Shown here in pieces: positions 1-8,192 of a DNA stretch of 47,589 nucleotides (position 1 is the stretch's first letter; the number at the start of each line of letters is the position of its first letter). Position numbers and translations under genes: made by a program. Source of the DNA: Luteibacter anthropi (GTDB taxonomy: Bacteria; Pseudomonadota; Gammaproteobacteria; Xanthomonadales; Rhodanobacteraceae); assembly GCF_011759365.1 (NCBI RefSeq), contig NZ_JAARLZ010000018.1, positions 1 through 47,589 on the forward strand, written 5' to 3'. Below the pieces are notes generated by a model that was given only the letters and a program-made list of their open reading frames with translations, was not told the DNA's origin and did no database searches.

Positions 1-451
1 CGTCGGTCGTAAATTTCTGCGGCACCCAGATCTGGCTGTCACCCTGCTTCTTGAGGGTTTCCACGCGGCCGTCGGTGCGTTCGACCGTCATGGTCGTGTT
101 GTTGTCCGTCCAGGTGATTTTCACGGCGGCGTTCTTGAAGGTTGCACCCTTCTTGACGTCGATCACCTCACCGGTATGCAGGGTGAGGTCGTCGTTCTTC
201 TCGTACCAGGTGGTGACGGCAAATGACCAGCCATCGCCGAGGGCGGCCATGTTGTTCACCACAGGGGAGTAGTACAGGCTCAGGTCCATGACCGGGCCCT
301 GTCCGGCATTGCCGGTGATCTTTTGCAGTGGCACCAGTGCCTCGAACAAGCCCGTCCGTGGGTCGACATGCGTGCGCTTCTGCGTGGTGGTGTTGAAGAT
401 GGCGTCGTTCTGGCTATCGCAGGGGTCCGTGCCCATCGCATTGTGGTCCAT
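1..451 (-). CDS. RHS/YD-repeat family protein, N-terminal part only
   Basis: This reading frame is open from an ATG at 449-451 to the window edge, so about 150 N-terminal residues are visible and the C-terminus is missing. AGGAG lies 6 nt upstream of the ATG. Early residues include VDPRTGLFEALVPL, a GNAGQGPVMDLSLYYSP stretch and LGDGWSF. This order (T-G-L-[YF] ... P-L ... G-N-x-G-x-G-P ... L-x-Y-S-P ... G-x-G-W) is known from the start of large RHS/YD-repeat and insecticidal-toxin-like proteins of Pseudomonas and Xanthomonadales. No signal peptide is seen. By inference the full protein is long and may carry a variable C-terminal toxin, but nothing in this window shows that. The family call rests on motif resemblance only. 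Confidence 0.7.
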   Translation of the reverse strand, partial: MDHNAMGTDPCDSQNDAIFNTTTQKRTHVDPRTGLFEALVPLQKITGNAGQGPVMDLSLYYSPVVNNMAALGDGWSFAVTTWYEKNDDLTLHTGEVIDVKKGATFKNAAVKITWTDNNTTMTVERTDGRVETLKKQGDSQIWVPQKFTTD

Positions 452-624
452 GTCGCTCTCCTGTGCGCTGCGGATGTGGGGTTCGGGAGGCGCGCGTCGA
501 CGCGCTGGCGAGCAGCGTGCCCCGTGGGATGGGGTGGCGATATAGGGCGTCCGTTGTAGGCGCGAATAGGCAGAAACGGTCGGGAGGATGCGAGGTATCG
601 GTTTCTGCGCGAGATTCCTGCATG

Positions 625-738
625 TGTAGGAGCGCGCCTTGCGCGCGACCGGACGAAGCGAAGGAATGGAGATGATCGCGAACGATGAGCGTGAGGCGTG
701 ATCGCAAAAACCGGTCGCGCGCAAGGCGCGCTCCTACA
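625..738. repeat. Inverted pair of REP elements in the 452-771 intergenic gap
   Basis: A forward REP (625-652, TGTAGGAGCGCGCC...GCGCGACCGG) and its inverted copy (711-738, CCGGTCGCGCGCAAGG...CTCCTACA) flank 58 nt of unique sequence. The pair could fold into a long cruciform or hairpin. It lies in the 320-base gap between the divergent RHS-like gene and mobA and ends 33 nt before the mobA start. Apart from this pair and a small palindrome (GCGTCGACGC near 504) I see no gene or convincing promoter in the gap. Confidence 0.93.
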
Positions 739-771
739 CAAGCAGGTGGTCGCGCGCGCTATCCTTCCCCC

Positions 772-1335
772 ATGCCCAACCGCCAAGCCACCGCCCTGCA
801 ACCCCTGACTGGCGGCCTCATCCTCGCAGGCGGCCGCTCCTCCCGCATGGGCCACGACAAGGCCCTGCTGAAAATCGACGGCACCACCTTGCTGAATCGC
901 ACGTCCCAGGTACTCCGTGACGCCGGTGCCGACCTGGTCGTGGTCAGCGGTTCTCGCCCGGGCGGCATTCCCGATCACTTCGATAACGCCGGCCCCCTCG
1001 GCGGCATCGCCAGCGCCGCGCCTTTCCTCCCCGATGGCCGTTGGCTCGTGGTCCCGGTGGACATGCCGGGATTGTGCGTATCCGTCCTGCGTCCCTTGCT
1101 GGAATGCGCGGGGGCGGCCGCCAACTGGCAGGGCCATCCGCTGCCCTTCGTCCTTGATCTCGACGATGAGGTGAGGGCGCTTGTGGAGCAGTTGATGGAA
1201 CGACCGTCATCCGAACGATCCCCAGGCACCCTTCTCTCGTGCCTGAAGGCAACGCACCTGCCGCTCGACACACTGGACACACGGTGGCTGGTCAACTGCA
1301 ATACACCGGACGAATGGCGCGAGGCGAACACATGA
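772..1335 (+). CDS. mobA: Molybdenum cofactor guanylyltransferase MobA
   Basis: MobA transfers GMP from GTP to Mo-molybdopterin, making the bis-guanine-dinucleotide cofactor used by DMSO-reductase-family enzymes such as the formate dehydrogenase homologue at 2575-4905. The 187-residue protein has the nucleotidyltransferase signature LAGGRSSRMGHDKALL near its N-terminus, then DNAGPLGGI and VPVDMPGL (metal/GTP-site region). The length is typical of the family. The frame is open upstream to 685, but that stretch is REP sequence, so the ATG at 772 (MPNRQ) is taken as the start. The stop overlaps the next gene's start as ATGA, which suggests translational coupling. Confidence 0.93.
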   Translation: MPNRQATALQPLTGGLILAGGRSSRMGHDKALLKIDGTTLLNRTSQVLRDAGADLVVVSGSRPGGIPDHFDNAGPLGGIASAAPFLPDGRWLVVPVDMPGLCVSVLRPLLECAGAAANWQGHPLPFVLDLDDEVRALVEQLMERPSSERSPGTLLSCLKATHLPLDTLDTRWLVNCNTPDEWREANT

Positions 1336-1676
1336 GGGTGCAGCTGGAAAACGACACGATCCGGGTGCGGATCAATGAAGACGAACTGATCGAGCTGCTC
1401 GACAACGTGGCGCTGCTCGGCTCCACCGCCTTCGGCAAGGCGTTCACTATGCGCTATGCCATCGATGCGACGGAGCGGGATGCCTGCGTGCTGGCTGGCA
1501 CGGCGCATGAGTGGAGGCTGGAGGTGCCGCGCGTGCAGTTATTGGCCCTGAGGGAGCGGCTGCCCAGCAAGGATGGGCTGGTGTTCGATATTCCCGGGCT
1601 GAACACGGCGGCGACGAAGGTACTGTTCGACGTGGATGTGAAAGACAGCCTCCGCCGCCGCAATAACACCTTGTAG
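1332..1676 (+). CDS. Conserved small protein coupled to mobA (DUF7009-like)
   Basis: This 114-residue protein starts at an ATG that overlaps the mobA stop (ATGA), so the two are probably translated from one mRNA. Its N-terminus, MRVQLENDTIRVRINEDEL, has the alternating polar/hydrophobic pattern of a small beta-rich family that I recall as DUF7009; that name is from memory. No catalytic motif, signal peptide or membrane segment is visible. The position next to mobA and near fdhD and a molybdoenzyme suggests a role linked to molybdenum cofactor, which is inference from context. The stop codon TAG (1674-1676) belongs to the REP element at 1672-1699. Confidence 0.75.
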   Translation: MRVQLENDTIRVRINEDELIELLDNVALLGSTAFGKAFTMRYAIDATERDACVLAGTAHEWRLEVPRVQLLALRERLPSKDGLVFDIPGLNTAATKVLFDVDVKDSLRRRNNTL

Positions 1677-1759
1677 GAGCGCTCCTTGCGCGCGACCGGT
1701 TGTCGCGAGACCCTTCAACGCATTCGCACCGCCGGTCGCGCGCAAGGCGCGCTCCTACA
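1672..1759. repeat. Inverted REP pair between convergent genes, providing both stop codons
   Basis: A forward REP (1672-1699, with one internal substitution, GCGCTCC) and an inverted REP (1732-1759) flank 32 nt. The TAG in TTGTAGGAGC is the stop codon of the plus-strand gene ending at 1676. The corresponding TAG of the inverted copy is the stop codon of fdhD on the minus strand (1755-1757). The pair fills the whole gap between the two convergent genes and may act as a bidirectional transcription barrier; that function is inferred. Confidence 0.95.
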
Positions 1760-2582
1760 GGGGGCTGTGCGCGGGCTGGATTCTTTGGGGATGCGAATAC
1801 ACGTTGAACCGCCCGGGCCGCGCGAACCCTGCCAGCGTCACGCCACAACGTTTGGCCAGCTGCACGGCCAGCGCCGTCGGCGCTGAGATCGCCACCAGTG
1901 TGGTGATCCCCGCCGTCGCGGCCTTGGTCACCATTTCATAGCTGGCGCGGCTGGTGATCAGGGCGAAGCCTGCCTGCGGATCAACGTTGGCAACGAGCAT
2001 CGCCCCAATAAGCTTGTCGAGCGCGTTGTGGCGGCCGACGTCTTCACGGATCAGCGTGATGTTGCCCCCGGTATCGAACCATGCCGCGGCGTGCACGGCA
2101 CCCGTGACGGTGTTGAGGTGCTGGTGCGGGCCGATGGACTGTAGGGCCTGCTGGATCGTGGTCGGATGCAGGACAGGGCCGGTGCCTACGTTCGGCGGCT
2201 GACGGATCACGTCTTCCAGGTCGCGGGTGCCGCAGATGCCGCAGGCGGTGCGGGAGGGGAGGGTACGTGCCGGCTGGTCGCGCGCCAGGCGCGCTCCTGC
2301 ACGGGATTCGATGTTGACCTTGATGCCTTCCAGCAGGTGTTCGACGGTGAGGGCGGCGATGTCGTCGGCGGAGCAAAGCAGGCCTTCGGTCAGTGCGAAG
2401 CCTCGCGCGAAGTCCTCGATATCCAGTGGGGAAGCCATCATCACGGCGAAACTGTCACCATCGAGGTGGATGGCGACCGGAACTTCTTCGGCTAACCGGT
2501 CGGTGGCGTCCGTGCCGTGACCGGCCTCGTAACGCCACATGGTGCGTGTCGCGCAGCCGGACAGCGGCGGGCCGTCATGCAT
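1755..2582 (-). CDS. fdhD: Formate dehydrogenase accessory sulfurtransferase FdhD
   Basis: FdhD relays sulfur from the desulfurase IscS to the bis-MGD cofactor of formate dehydrogenases and is needed for their activity. The 275-residue protein has the conserved loop RTACGICGTR with the CxxC pair at C114 and C117, then IREDVGRHNALDKLIG and ITSRASYEMV, all family hallmarks. The start at 2582 (MHDGP) overlaps the end of the upstream oxidoreductase gene by 8 nt and has AGGA about 9 nt upstream; the longer open frame is a shadow of that gene. Oddity: residues about 94-103 (RAGARLARDQ), just before the CxxC loop, are encoded by a REP element. The stop codon also lies in a REP. Confidence 0.93.
   Translation of the reverse strand: MHDGPPLSGCATRTMWRYEAGHGTDATDRLAEEVPVAIHLDGDSFAVMMASPLDIEDFARGFALTEGLLCSADDIAALTVEHLLEGIKVNIESRAGARLARDQPARTLPSRTACGICGTRDLEDVIRQPPNVGTGPVLHPTTIQQALQSIGPHQHLNTVTGAVHAAAWFDTGGNITLIREDVGRHNALDKLIGAMLVANVDPQAGFALITSRASYEMVTKAATAGITTLVAISAPTALAVQLAKRCGVTLAGFARPGRFNVYSHPQRIQPAHSPL
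2274..2301. repeat. REP element inside the fdhD coding sequence
   Basis: This 28-nt stretch (CTGGTCGCGCGCCAGG...CTCCTGCA on the plus strand) matches the inverted REP form at 25 of 28 positions by eye. It lies in frame within fdhD and encodes about ten residues ahead of the CGICG loop, without a frameshift or stop. Confidence 0.85.
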
Positions 2583-4905
2583 GCGATGGCTTCCTGCGCG
2601 TGTTGCTGGCAGGAAGCGTCGAGGCGACGATGCGTACCGGCACCGACTTGTAGGTGGGCGTGCCGGATGCCGCGTCGTGGTTTTCCAGCGAGATGAGCGC
2701 ATTGCCTTCGGGGTAGTACATCGCCACGGAACCTTCGGCGATGTCGTATGCAACGGCCGTGAATCCACGCACCACGCGTTCGCGGCCATCGGCGACGTTT
2801 GCACCCGTGGCATGGATGTCGATGCGATCACCGTGCGCCAGGCCCCGTGCAGCCAGGTCACTGGCGTGCATGAAGACGACGTCGCGTCGTCCGCTCACGC
2901 CACGATAGCGATCGTTGAGTCCGTAGATGGTGGTGTTGTACTGGTCGTGCGAGCGCAGGGTGGTGAGCACCAGGATGTCCTGGTCCGTGGCGTCGTCTTC
3001 GTTCAGGCCCGCCGCCAGCAGGAAATGCGCCCGCTTCTCCGGCGTGGCCCAGTCGCGTTCGCTGGCGGCGACACGCAGGCGGAATCCACCCGGTACGTTC
3101 ACGCGCTGGTTGAAGTCGTAGAAGATGGGGAACACCTTCTCGATATCGTCGCGGATCAGGTTGTAGTCACCGACCAGTCGGTCCCAGTCCACCTTTGTCG
3201 CCGGCAGGGTGGCCTTGGCGATGCCGGCCACGATCCAGGGTTCGGAGCGCAGATGCTCCGAAGCCGGTGTCAGCGAGCCCATCGAGGCATGCACCATCGA
3301 CATGGAATCCTCGACGGTCACCGCCTGCGGTCCCGTCGCCTGCTCGTCAAGCTCCGTGCGGCCCAGGCACGGGAGGATGAAGGATTCCTTCGCCAGGAGC
3401 AGATGAGAGCGGTTGAGCTTCGTGGCGATGTGCACGGCAAGATCGAGTTTGCGCATCGCTCCGAAGGTTTCATCGGTATCGGGCATCGCCACGGCGAGAT
3501 TGCCACCCAGGGCGATCATGGCCTTCGAACGACCTTCGCGAATGGCGAGCACGGCCGCAACGGCATCGTGACCGTGTTCGGTGGGCGGCTCGAACCCATA
3601 AGTGCGGCGGATACCGTCGTTCAGTTCCGCATTGGGCTTCTCGGTGATGCCCACGGTGCGATCGCCCTGCACGTTGCTGTGTCCGCGCAAGGGGCATATG
3701 CCGGCACCGGGACGGCCGATGTTGCCGCGAAGCAGGAGCAGGTTGGCGATCTGCTGTACGTTTTCCGTGCCGTGCTTGTGCTGGGTGATGCCCATGCCGT
3801 AGCAGATGATGACGTTGTTCGCCTTCGCATAGATGTCGGCGGCCGTTTCGATCTGTTCCTGCGTGAGGCCGGACTTGCGCTCGATATCCGCCCACGACGT
3901 GCCGAGCACGTCGGCGGCGAGTGCGTCGTAGCCCAGCGTGTTGTCCCGGATGAATTCGTGATCGAGCACGGGAGGCTCGCCGAGGGTGAGCGCAATGGCG
4001 TCCGTCTCGATCAGGGTCTTCATCATGCCCTTGAGCACGGCCACGTCGCCGCCGATCTTCACCTTGTAATAGGTGGAGGCGATGCGCACCGAGCGTCCGG
4101 TCAGCATCTCGGTGGGATGCTGCGGCGAGGTGAACCGTTCCAGCCCGCGCTCGGGCATCGGGTTCAGCACCACGATGGGCACGCCGCGCAGCGAGGCTTC
4201 GCGCAGGGTGGAAAGCATGCGCGGATGATTGGTGCCGGGGTTGTGGCCGATGCAGAAGATCGCATCGCATTGCTCGAAGTCGTCCAGCGTCACGGTGCCC
4301 TTGCCGGAACCCACCGACTTCGGCAGGCCCACGCTGGTGGCCTCGTGGCACATGTTGGAGCAGTCCGGGAAGTTGTTGGTGCCGTATTCGCGGACGAACA
4401 GCTGATACAGGAAGGCCGCTTCGTTGGAGGCACGTCCCGAGGTATAGAACTCCGCCATGTCCGGATCGGGCAGGGCACGCAGTGCCGCGCCGATGCGCTG
4501 GAAGGCCTCGTCCCAGCCGATGGGCCGGAAGGTGTCGCTGTCACGGTCGTAGGCCATGGGGTGGGTAAGCCGCCCCAGCCCCTCCAGGGTGTAGTCGGTC
4601 AGCTTCCATAGATCGCTGACGGTGTTCTTTGCGAAGAACTCGGGCTTCACGCGCTTGGCGGTCGCTTCCCAGGACACGGCCTTGGCGCCGTTCTCGCAGA
4701 ATTCGAAGGAGGAGGTTTCCTTCGGATCGGGCCATGCGCAGCCGGGGCAGTCGAACCCGTGCGGCTGGTTGACCTTGTGCAGGGCGATGGACTCCCGGGC
4801 GATCGCCATCTGGCCGCTGAGGGCGCGGGCCACGGCGCCCAGGGCCCCCCAGCCGCCGGCGGGGGCGTCGTATTCCTCGATACCGGGGACTTCTTTCTCG
4901 CTCAT
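2575..4905 (-). CDS. FdhF/YdeP-family molybdopterin oxidoreductase (formate dehydrogenase alpha-like)
   Basis: This 776-residue cytoplasmic enzyme belongs to the bis-MGD oxidoreductase superfamily, in the YdeP/FdhA-like branch. An N-terminal iron-sulfur region shows FDCPGCAWPDP and FEFCENGAK, a CxxC...C arrangement typical of this branch rather than the classical four-cysteine motif. Next comes CSNMCHEATSVGL, where Cys stands at the position of the molybdenum-ligating selenocysteine of E. coli FdhH. The C-terminal molydopterin-dinucleotide domain includes LRSHDQYNTTIYG. The start is ATG at 4905 (MSEKEV), although the frame stays open to 5211. It is co-transcribed with fdhD, which overlaps its 3' end. 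Formate is the likely substrate by homology, but YdeP itself is poorly characterised. No partner subunit genes are present here. Confidence 0.9.
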   Translation of the reverse strand: MSEKEVPGIEEYDAPAGGWGALGAVARALSGQMAIARESIALHKVNQPHGFDCPGCAWPDPKETSSFEFCENGAKAVSWEATAKRVKPEFFAKNTVSDLWKLTDYTLEGLGRLTHPMAYDRDSDTFRPIGWDEAFQRIGAALRALPDPDMAEFYTSGRASNEAAFLYQLFVREYGTNNFPDCSNMCHEATSVGLPKSVGSGKGTVTLDDFEQCDAIFCIGHNPGTNHPRMLSTLREASLRGVPIVVLNPMPERGLERFTSPQHPTEMLTGRSVRIASTYYKVKIGGDVAVLKGMMKTLIETDAIALTLGEPPVLDHEFIRDNTLGYDALAADVLGTSWADIERKSGLTQEQIETAADIYAKANNVIICYGMGITQHKHGTENVQQIANLLLLRGNIGRPGAGICPLRGHSNVQGDRTVGITEKPNAELNDGIRRTYGFEPPTEHGHDAVAAVLAIREGRSKAMIALGGNLAVAMPDTDETFGAMRKLDLAVHIATKLNRSHLLLAKESFILPCLGRTELDEQATGPQAVTVEDSMSMVHASMGSLTPASEHLRSEPWIVAGIAKATLPATKVDWDRLVGDYNLIRDDIEKVFPIFYDFNQRVNVPGGFRLRVAASERDWATPEKRAHFLLAAGLNEDDATDQDILVLTTLRSHDQYNTTIYGLNDRYRGVSGRRDVVFMHASDLAARGLAHGDRIDIHATGANVADGRERVVRGFTAVAYDIAEGSVAMYYPEGNALISLENHDAASGTPTYKSVPVRIVASTLPASNTRRKPSHA

Positions 4906-5057
4906 GGCGGGCGCTCGGTCGGTCGTCGGAAAGCTGATTCTACGCCGCGCGCCGTGAGCATGAAGTCGGCCCACGGGTTCTTTCACACCTCCTTGGCGGC
5001 CGCTCGGCCAACCTCCGCGCGCTCGCGCCCCTCCCCAGGCGCCCGGAACGACCCACG

Positions 5058-6044
5058 GTGAACCTGTCCAAGCTCGAGGCCGTATCGCACGGCCAGCCGC
5101 CGTCGCGCGGCCTGCCACTCGGTGACCTGCGTGGTTTTGCGCGGGTCCGCGCCGATGCGGCCCTGGCCTGTCTCGCCATCGATCGCGAGGCGGGATTGCT
5201 GCGTCCATCACACGACGAGCGCGACCTGCTGAGCCTGCATGTCGATGGCGAGGTGGAATGGCAGCAGGCTTATGTGCCAGGCACCAACGTGCTGGAGACC
5301 ACGGGACGTCGCGAGGGAGCGGAGCTGCGTGTGGCGGATTTCATGCCGCTGACGGAATCACGGTCGGGCCAGCCGCTACCGAAGGGCCGCTTCGTCCGTA
5401 TCGTGACCTGCACCGAAGGCGATATCGCATTCCGCCTGGTGTGCGCCGCAGGGATCGAAGGTCGTCCCGCGACGTCTGCACGAACCACGCAGGGCTGGTA
5501 CGTTGCCTGCTCGCAACCGATGGGCGTGGGCGCCGACGTGGCTGCGACGAAGGTTCGCCTGGGCGAGGGCGAGAGTCTTGTGCTCGTGATATCCAACGAA
5601 GCGGTGCAGGGCGGTGAAACCCTGCTGGCCGATGCGTTGCATGGTCTTGGCGATACGATCCACTACTGGAGCTGGTGGAGCGATCGCTGCCGCTACCGGG
5701 GCGAGGATGCGGAGGCGAAGCTGCGTGAGGCGCTGTCGATCAAGGCGGCCTGTGGAGAGGCTGGCATGCTGGTGGAAGATCCCGGGGTCCGTTCGTTTGC
5801 TCCGGCCCCGTTGGGCGACGTAGCCCGGGCGGCGGCCTTGTTCCTGGAACTGGGCTATCGCAGCGAATGCGCCAGCCTGCTGGCACAGGTCGCGCAGGCG
5901 AGCCACGCGGATGCCTTTGGCCGCCGTCCGTCGGACGAGATGTTCTACGACACGGTGCGTGCCTACACGGAGCGTTACGGACGCGCGGCCTTGCCATCCT
6001 GTGTCGCGTTGCCGGACGACACGCCGACGCGGATGGCCCGGTAA
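5058..6044 (+). CDS. GH15 N-terminal (trehalase-like) domain protein lacking the catalytic barrel
   Basis: This 328-residue protein starts with GTG and is divergent from the oxidoreductase gene (152-nt gap). Residues 75-115 contain YVPGTNVLETT and VADFMPL, and residues about 200-215 contain YWSWWSDRCRYRG. These match landmarks of the N-terminal beta-sandwich (DUF5911/trehalase-like) and the start of the helical barrel of GH15 glucoamylase/trehalase-like enzymes. Family members have about 600 residues. Here the NWDYRYCWLRDA-type segment and the barrel with its catalytic glutamates are absent, and only about 100 helix-rich residues follow (ALFLELGYRSECASLLAQV). It may be a carbohydrate-binding or regulatory remnant, and enzymatic activity is unlikely. 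The family call is from recalled motifs. Confidence 0.65.
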   Translation: MNLSKLEAVSHGQPPSRGLPLGDLRGFARVRADAALACLAIDREAGLLRPSHDERDLLSLHVDGEVEWQQAYVPGTNVLETTGRREGAELRVADFMPLTESRSGQPLPKGRFVRIVTCTEGDIAFRLVCAAGIEGRPATSARTTQGWYVACSQPMGVGADVAATKVRLGEGESLVLVISNEAVQGGETLLADALHGLGDTIHYWSWWSDRCRYRGEDAEAKLREALSIKAACGEAGMLVEDPGVRSFAPAPLGDVARAAALFLELGYRSECASLLAQVAQASHADAFGRRPSDEMFYDTVRAYTERYGRAALPSCVALPDDTPTRMAR

Positions 6045-6153
6045 GCGCGGTGCATTGTTGACGCAAAGGCATGACACATATGCCGTCCAGGCCATCGCAG
6101 CGGCATAGGGAAGGCGTCACCATGGGCGGCGGTCAACTTGCGGAGTAGCGACA

Positions 6154-7032
6154 ATGAAAGTGACATTCCTTGGATTGGGTGGCATGGGCCGGCGCATGTG
6201 CGCCCGGCTGATCGCCGCGGGCCACGAGGTGACGGTCTGGAACCGCACCCGTAACGACGAGATCGATGCTTCGGTACGTGGAGCGGCCTGGGCCGCTACG
6301 CCGCGCGATGCGGTCAAGGGCGCGGAATACGTCATCGCGATGCTGTCCGATGACGTGGTGTCGAAACATGTCTGGATGGATGCATCCGACGGTGCGCTTC
6401 ATGGCATCGCATCCGACACCATTGCGATCGATAGCTCGACGCTCTCACCTGCCTGGATTCGTGAGCTTGGCGAAGCGGCGGCCGCACGGCATGTCCGCTT
6501 CATCGAAGCACCGGTCTCCGGCAGCCTGCCCCAGGCCGAGGCAGGGCAGCTGGTGTACCTCGTCGGCGGTGACGAAGAGACCTGCGCGGCCACGGCCCCG
6601 TTGCTCCTGCACATGGGTTCCACGGTGAAACGGGTGGGCCCGCTGGGCTGTGGTGCGCTGACGAAGCTGGCGACGAACACCATGCTCGGCGTGCAGGTGA
6701 CGGCGCTGGCGGAAATCAGCGGCATGCTGTCGAAGGCCGGTGTGGATGCGGCCCCCATTTTCGACGCCATGGCCGCCACGCCGGTATGGAGCGTCATCGC
6801 CGGGCGCATCATGGCGTCCATCACGGCGGGTGACTTCAAGCCGATGTTTCCGGTCAGACTGATCGACAAGGATTTCAACTACACCGTAGCCGAATGCGGA
6901 TCGGCGTCCGATGCGCCGACGATTGCCGCGGCCCGCGACGTGTTTGATCGTGCATTGGCCGAAGGCATGGGCGATCTGCACATGACGGCGGTGGTGAAGT
7001 TGTTTGCAGAGATTCCGTCGGCCGGTAAATAA
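6154..7032 (+). CDS. NAD(P)-dependent 3-hydroxyisobutyrate dehydrogenase-family oxidoreductase
   Basis: This 292-residue beta-hydroxyacid dehydrogenase starts with the Rossmann motif FLGLGGMGRRM. It also has DSSTLSP, the substrate-binding EAPVSGSLPQAEAG segment, and GCGALTKLATNTM, where the lysine matches the family's catalytic Lys and the asparagine four residues on is conserved. The family includes 3-hydroxyisobutyrate, tartronate-semialdehyde and succinic-semialdehyde reductases; the exact substrate cannot be read from sequence. The gene stands alone between the GH15-like gene and a REP pair, with no pathway partner nearby. Confidence 0.88.
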   Translation: MKVTFLGLGGMGRRMCARLIAAGHEVTVWNRTRNDEIDASVRGAAWAATPRDAVKGAEYVIAMLSDDVVSKHVWMDASDGALHGIASDTIAIDSSTLSPAWIRELGEAAAARHVRFIEAPVSGSLPQAEAGQLVYLVGGDEETCAATAPLLLHMGSTVKRVGPLGCGALTKLATNTMLGVQVTALAEISGMLSKAGVDAAPIFDAMAATPVWSVIAGRIMASITAGDFKPMFPVRLIDKDFNYTVAECGSASDAPTIAAARDVFDRALAEGMGDLHMTAVVKLFAEIPSAGK

Positions 7033-7047
7033 CCTGCACCCTGCTTT

Positions 7048-7133
7048 TGTAGGAGCGCGCCTTGCGCGCGACCGGTTATCGCGGAACGAAGATGTTTCTG
7101 CCACGCCTGTCGCGCGCAAGGCGCGCTCCTACA
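7048..7133. repeat. Inverted REP pair between convergent genes
   Basis: A forward REP (7048-7075) and an inverted REP (7106-7133, starting CCTGTCG instead of CCGGTCG) flank 30 nt. The pair begins 15 nt after one stop codon and ends 12 nt before the stop codon of dusB on the other strand. Confidence 0.95.
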
Positions 7134-7145
7134 GGTGACGGGCGG

Positions 7146-8141
7146 TCAGGCGGCCAGGGACACGCCCGCCGCGAGGGCGTCGAAGTACTCGCGCGTGAGG
7201 CGTAACTGGGTGGCCGCGTCTTCGGCGCGGTTCACCACATGGCGGAAGGCCGCGTTTTCAGGGCGGTCTTTCGCATACCAGCCCAGGTGCTTGCGCGCGA
7301 TGCGCACGCCCATCACCTCGCCGTAGAACGCGTAAAGGTGTTCGAGGTGGCCGACGAGGATGTCGCACACCTCGGTGGCCGTGGGTTCCGCGAGGTAACC
7401 ACCGGTTTCCAGGTGATGCGCGATCTCGCGGAAGATCCACGGTCGCCCCTGCGCACCACGGCCGATCATCACCGCATCGGCACCGGTGGCGGCGAGCACT
7501 TCGCGCGCCTTGGCCGGCGTGGTGATATCGCCGTTGGCGAGCACGGGAATGCCGATGCTGGCCTTCACGGCAGCGATGGTCTCGTATTCGGCGTCGCCTT
7601 CGTATTTATCGGCCCGCGTGCGGCCATGCATGGCAAGGGCGGCGATACCGGCGTCTTCCGCGATGCGCGCGATGGTGAGGGCGTTGCGGTGGTCGCGGTC
7701 CCAGCCGGTGCGGATCTTCAATGTCACCGGGATATCCACCGCGGCGACCACGGCTTTGAGGATGCGCGCCACCAGCGGTTCGTCCTGCAACAGGGCAGAG
7801 CCCGACCACACGTTGCACACCTTCTTCGCCGGGCATCCCATGTTGATGTCCACGATCTGCGCACCGTTGTCGGCGTTGTAACGGGCGGCTTCGGCGAGCA
7901 TGCCCGGGTCGTAGCCGGCGATCTGCACGCTGACCGGTTCCGGTTCGCCGTCGTGGTCCATGCGCCGCAGCGATTTGCGTGTGTTCCACAGGCGCGGATC
8001 GGCGGTGGTCATCTCTGACACGGCAAGGCCAGCCCCCATGCGCTTGCACAGCAGGCGGAAGGGCTTGTCGGTGACACCGGCCATGGGCGCGAGGACCACG
8101 GCCGGCGCGATATCGTAGGGACCAATGCGCATGAAAGGCAT
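7146..8141 (-). CDS. dusB: tRNA-dihydrouridine synthase DusB
   Basis: This FMN enzyme reduces specific uridines of tRNA to dihydrouridine (U17 for E. coli DusB). The 331-residue protein has LAPMAGVTDKPFR at the flavin site, VQIAGYDP, INMGCPAKKVCN with the catalytic cysteine, LKIRTGWD, HGRTR and MIGRGAQGRPWIF. This is the full DusB pattern, which distinguishes it from DusA and DusC. A second ATG at 8132 (MRIGPY) aligns with the usual DusB N-terminus and is an equally possible start; neither has a strong ribosome-binding site. The fis gene that follows dusB in enterobacteria is absent. The gene is divergent from the acetyltransferase, with a 51-nt gap. Confidence 0.93.
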   Translation of the reverse strand: MPFMRIGPYDIAPAVVLAPMAGVTDKPFRLLCKRMGAGLAVSEMTTADPRLWNTRKSLRRMDHDGEPEPVSVQIAGYDPGMLAEAARYNADNGAQIVDINMGCPAKKVCNVWSGSALLQDEPLVARILKAVVAAVDIPVTLKIRTGWDRDHRNALTIARIAEDAGIAALAMHGRTRADKYEGDAEYETIAAVKASIGIPVLANGDITTPAKAREVLAATGADAVMIGRGAQGRPWIFREIAHHLETGGYLAEPTATEVCDILVGHLEHLYAFYGEVMGVRIARKHLGWYAKDRPENAAFRHVVNRAEDAATQLRLTREYFDALAAGVSLAA

Positions 8142-8192
8142 TTTACGTCAGTGGAGATCGCAAGATCCTTCGATGAGGTTATATTCCCGGGA

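Noticed and set aside
2539-4611. 690-codon plus-strand open frame opposite the molybdopterin oxidoreductase
   Set aside because: It is an antisense shadow in high-GC DNA; the minus strand has clear enzyme motifs and the plus-strand translation has none.
6058-6086. TTGACG as a -35 element for the dehydrogenase gene
   Set aside because: No acceptable -10 lies at 16-18 nt; CATATG is only about 13 nt away.
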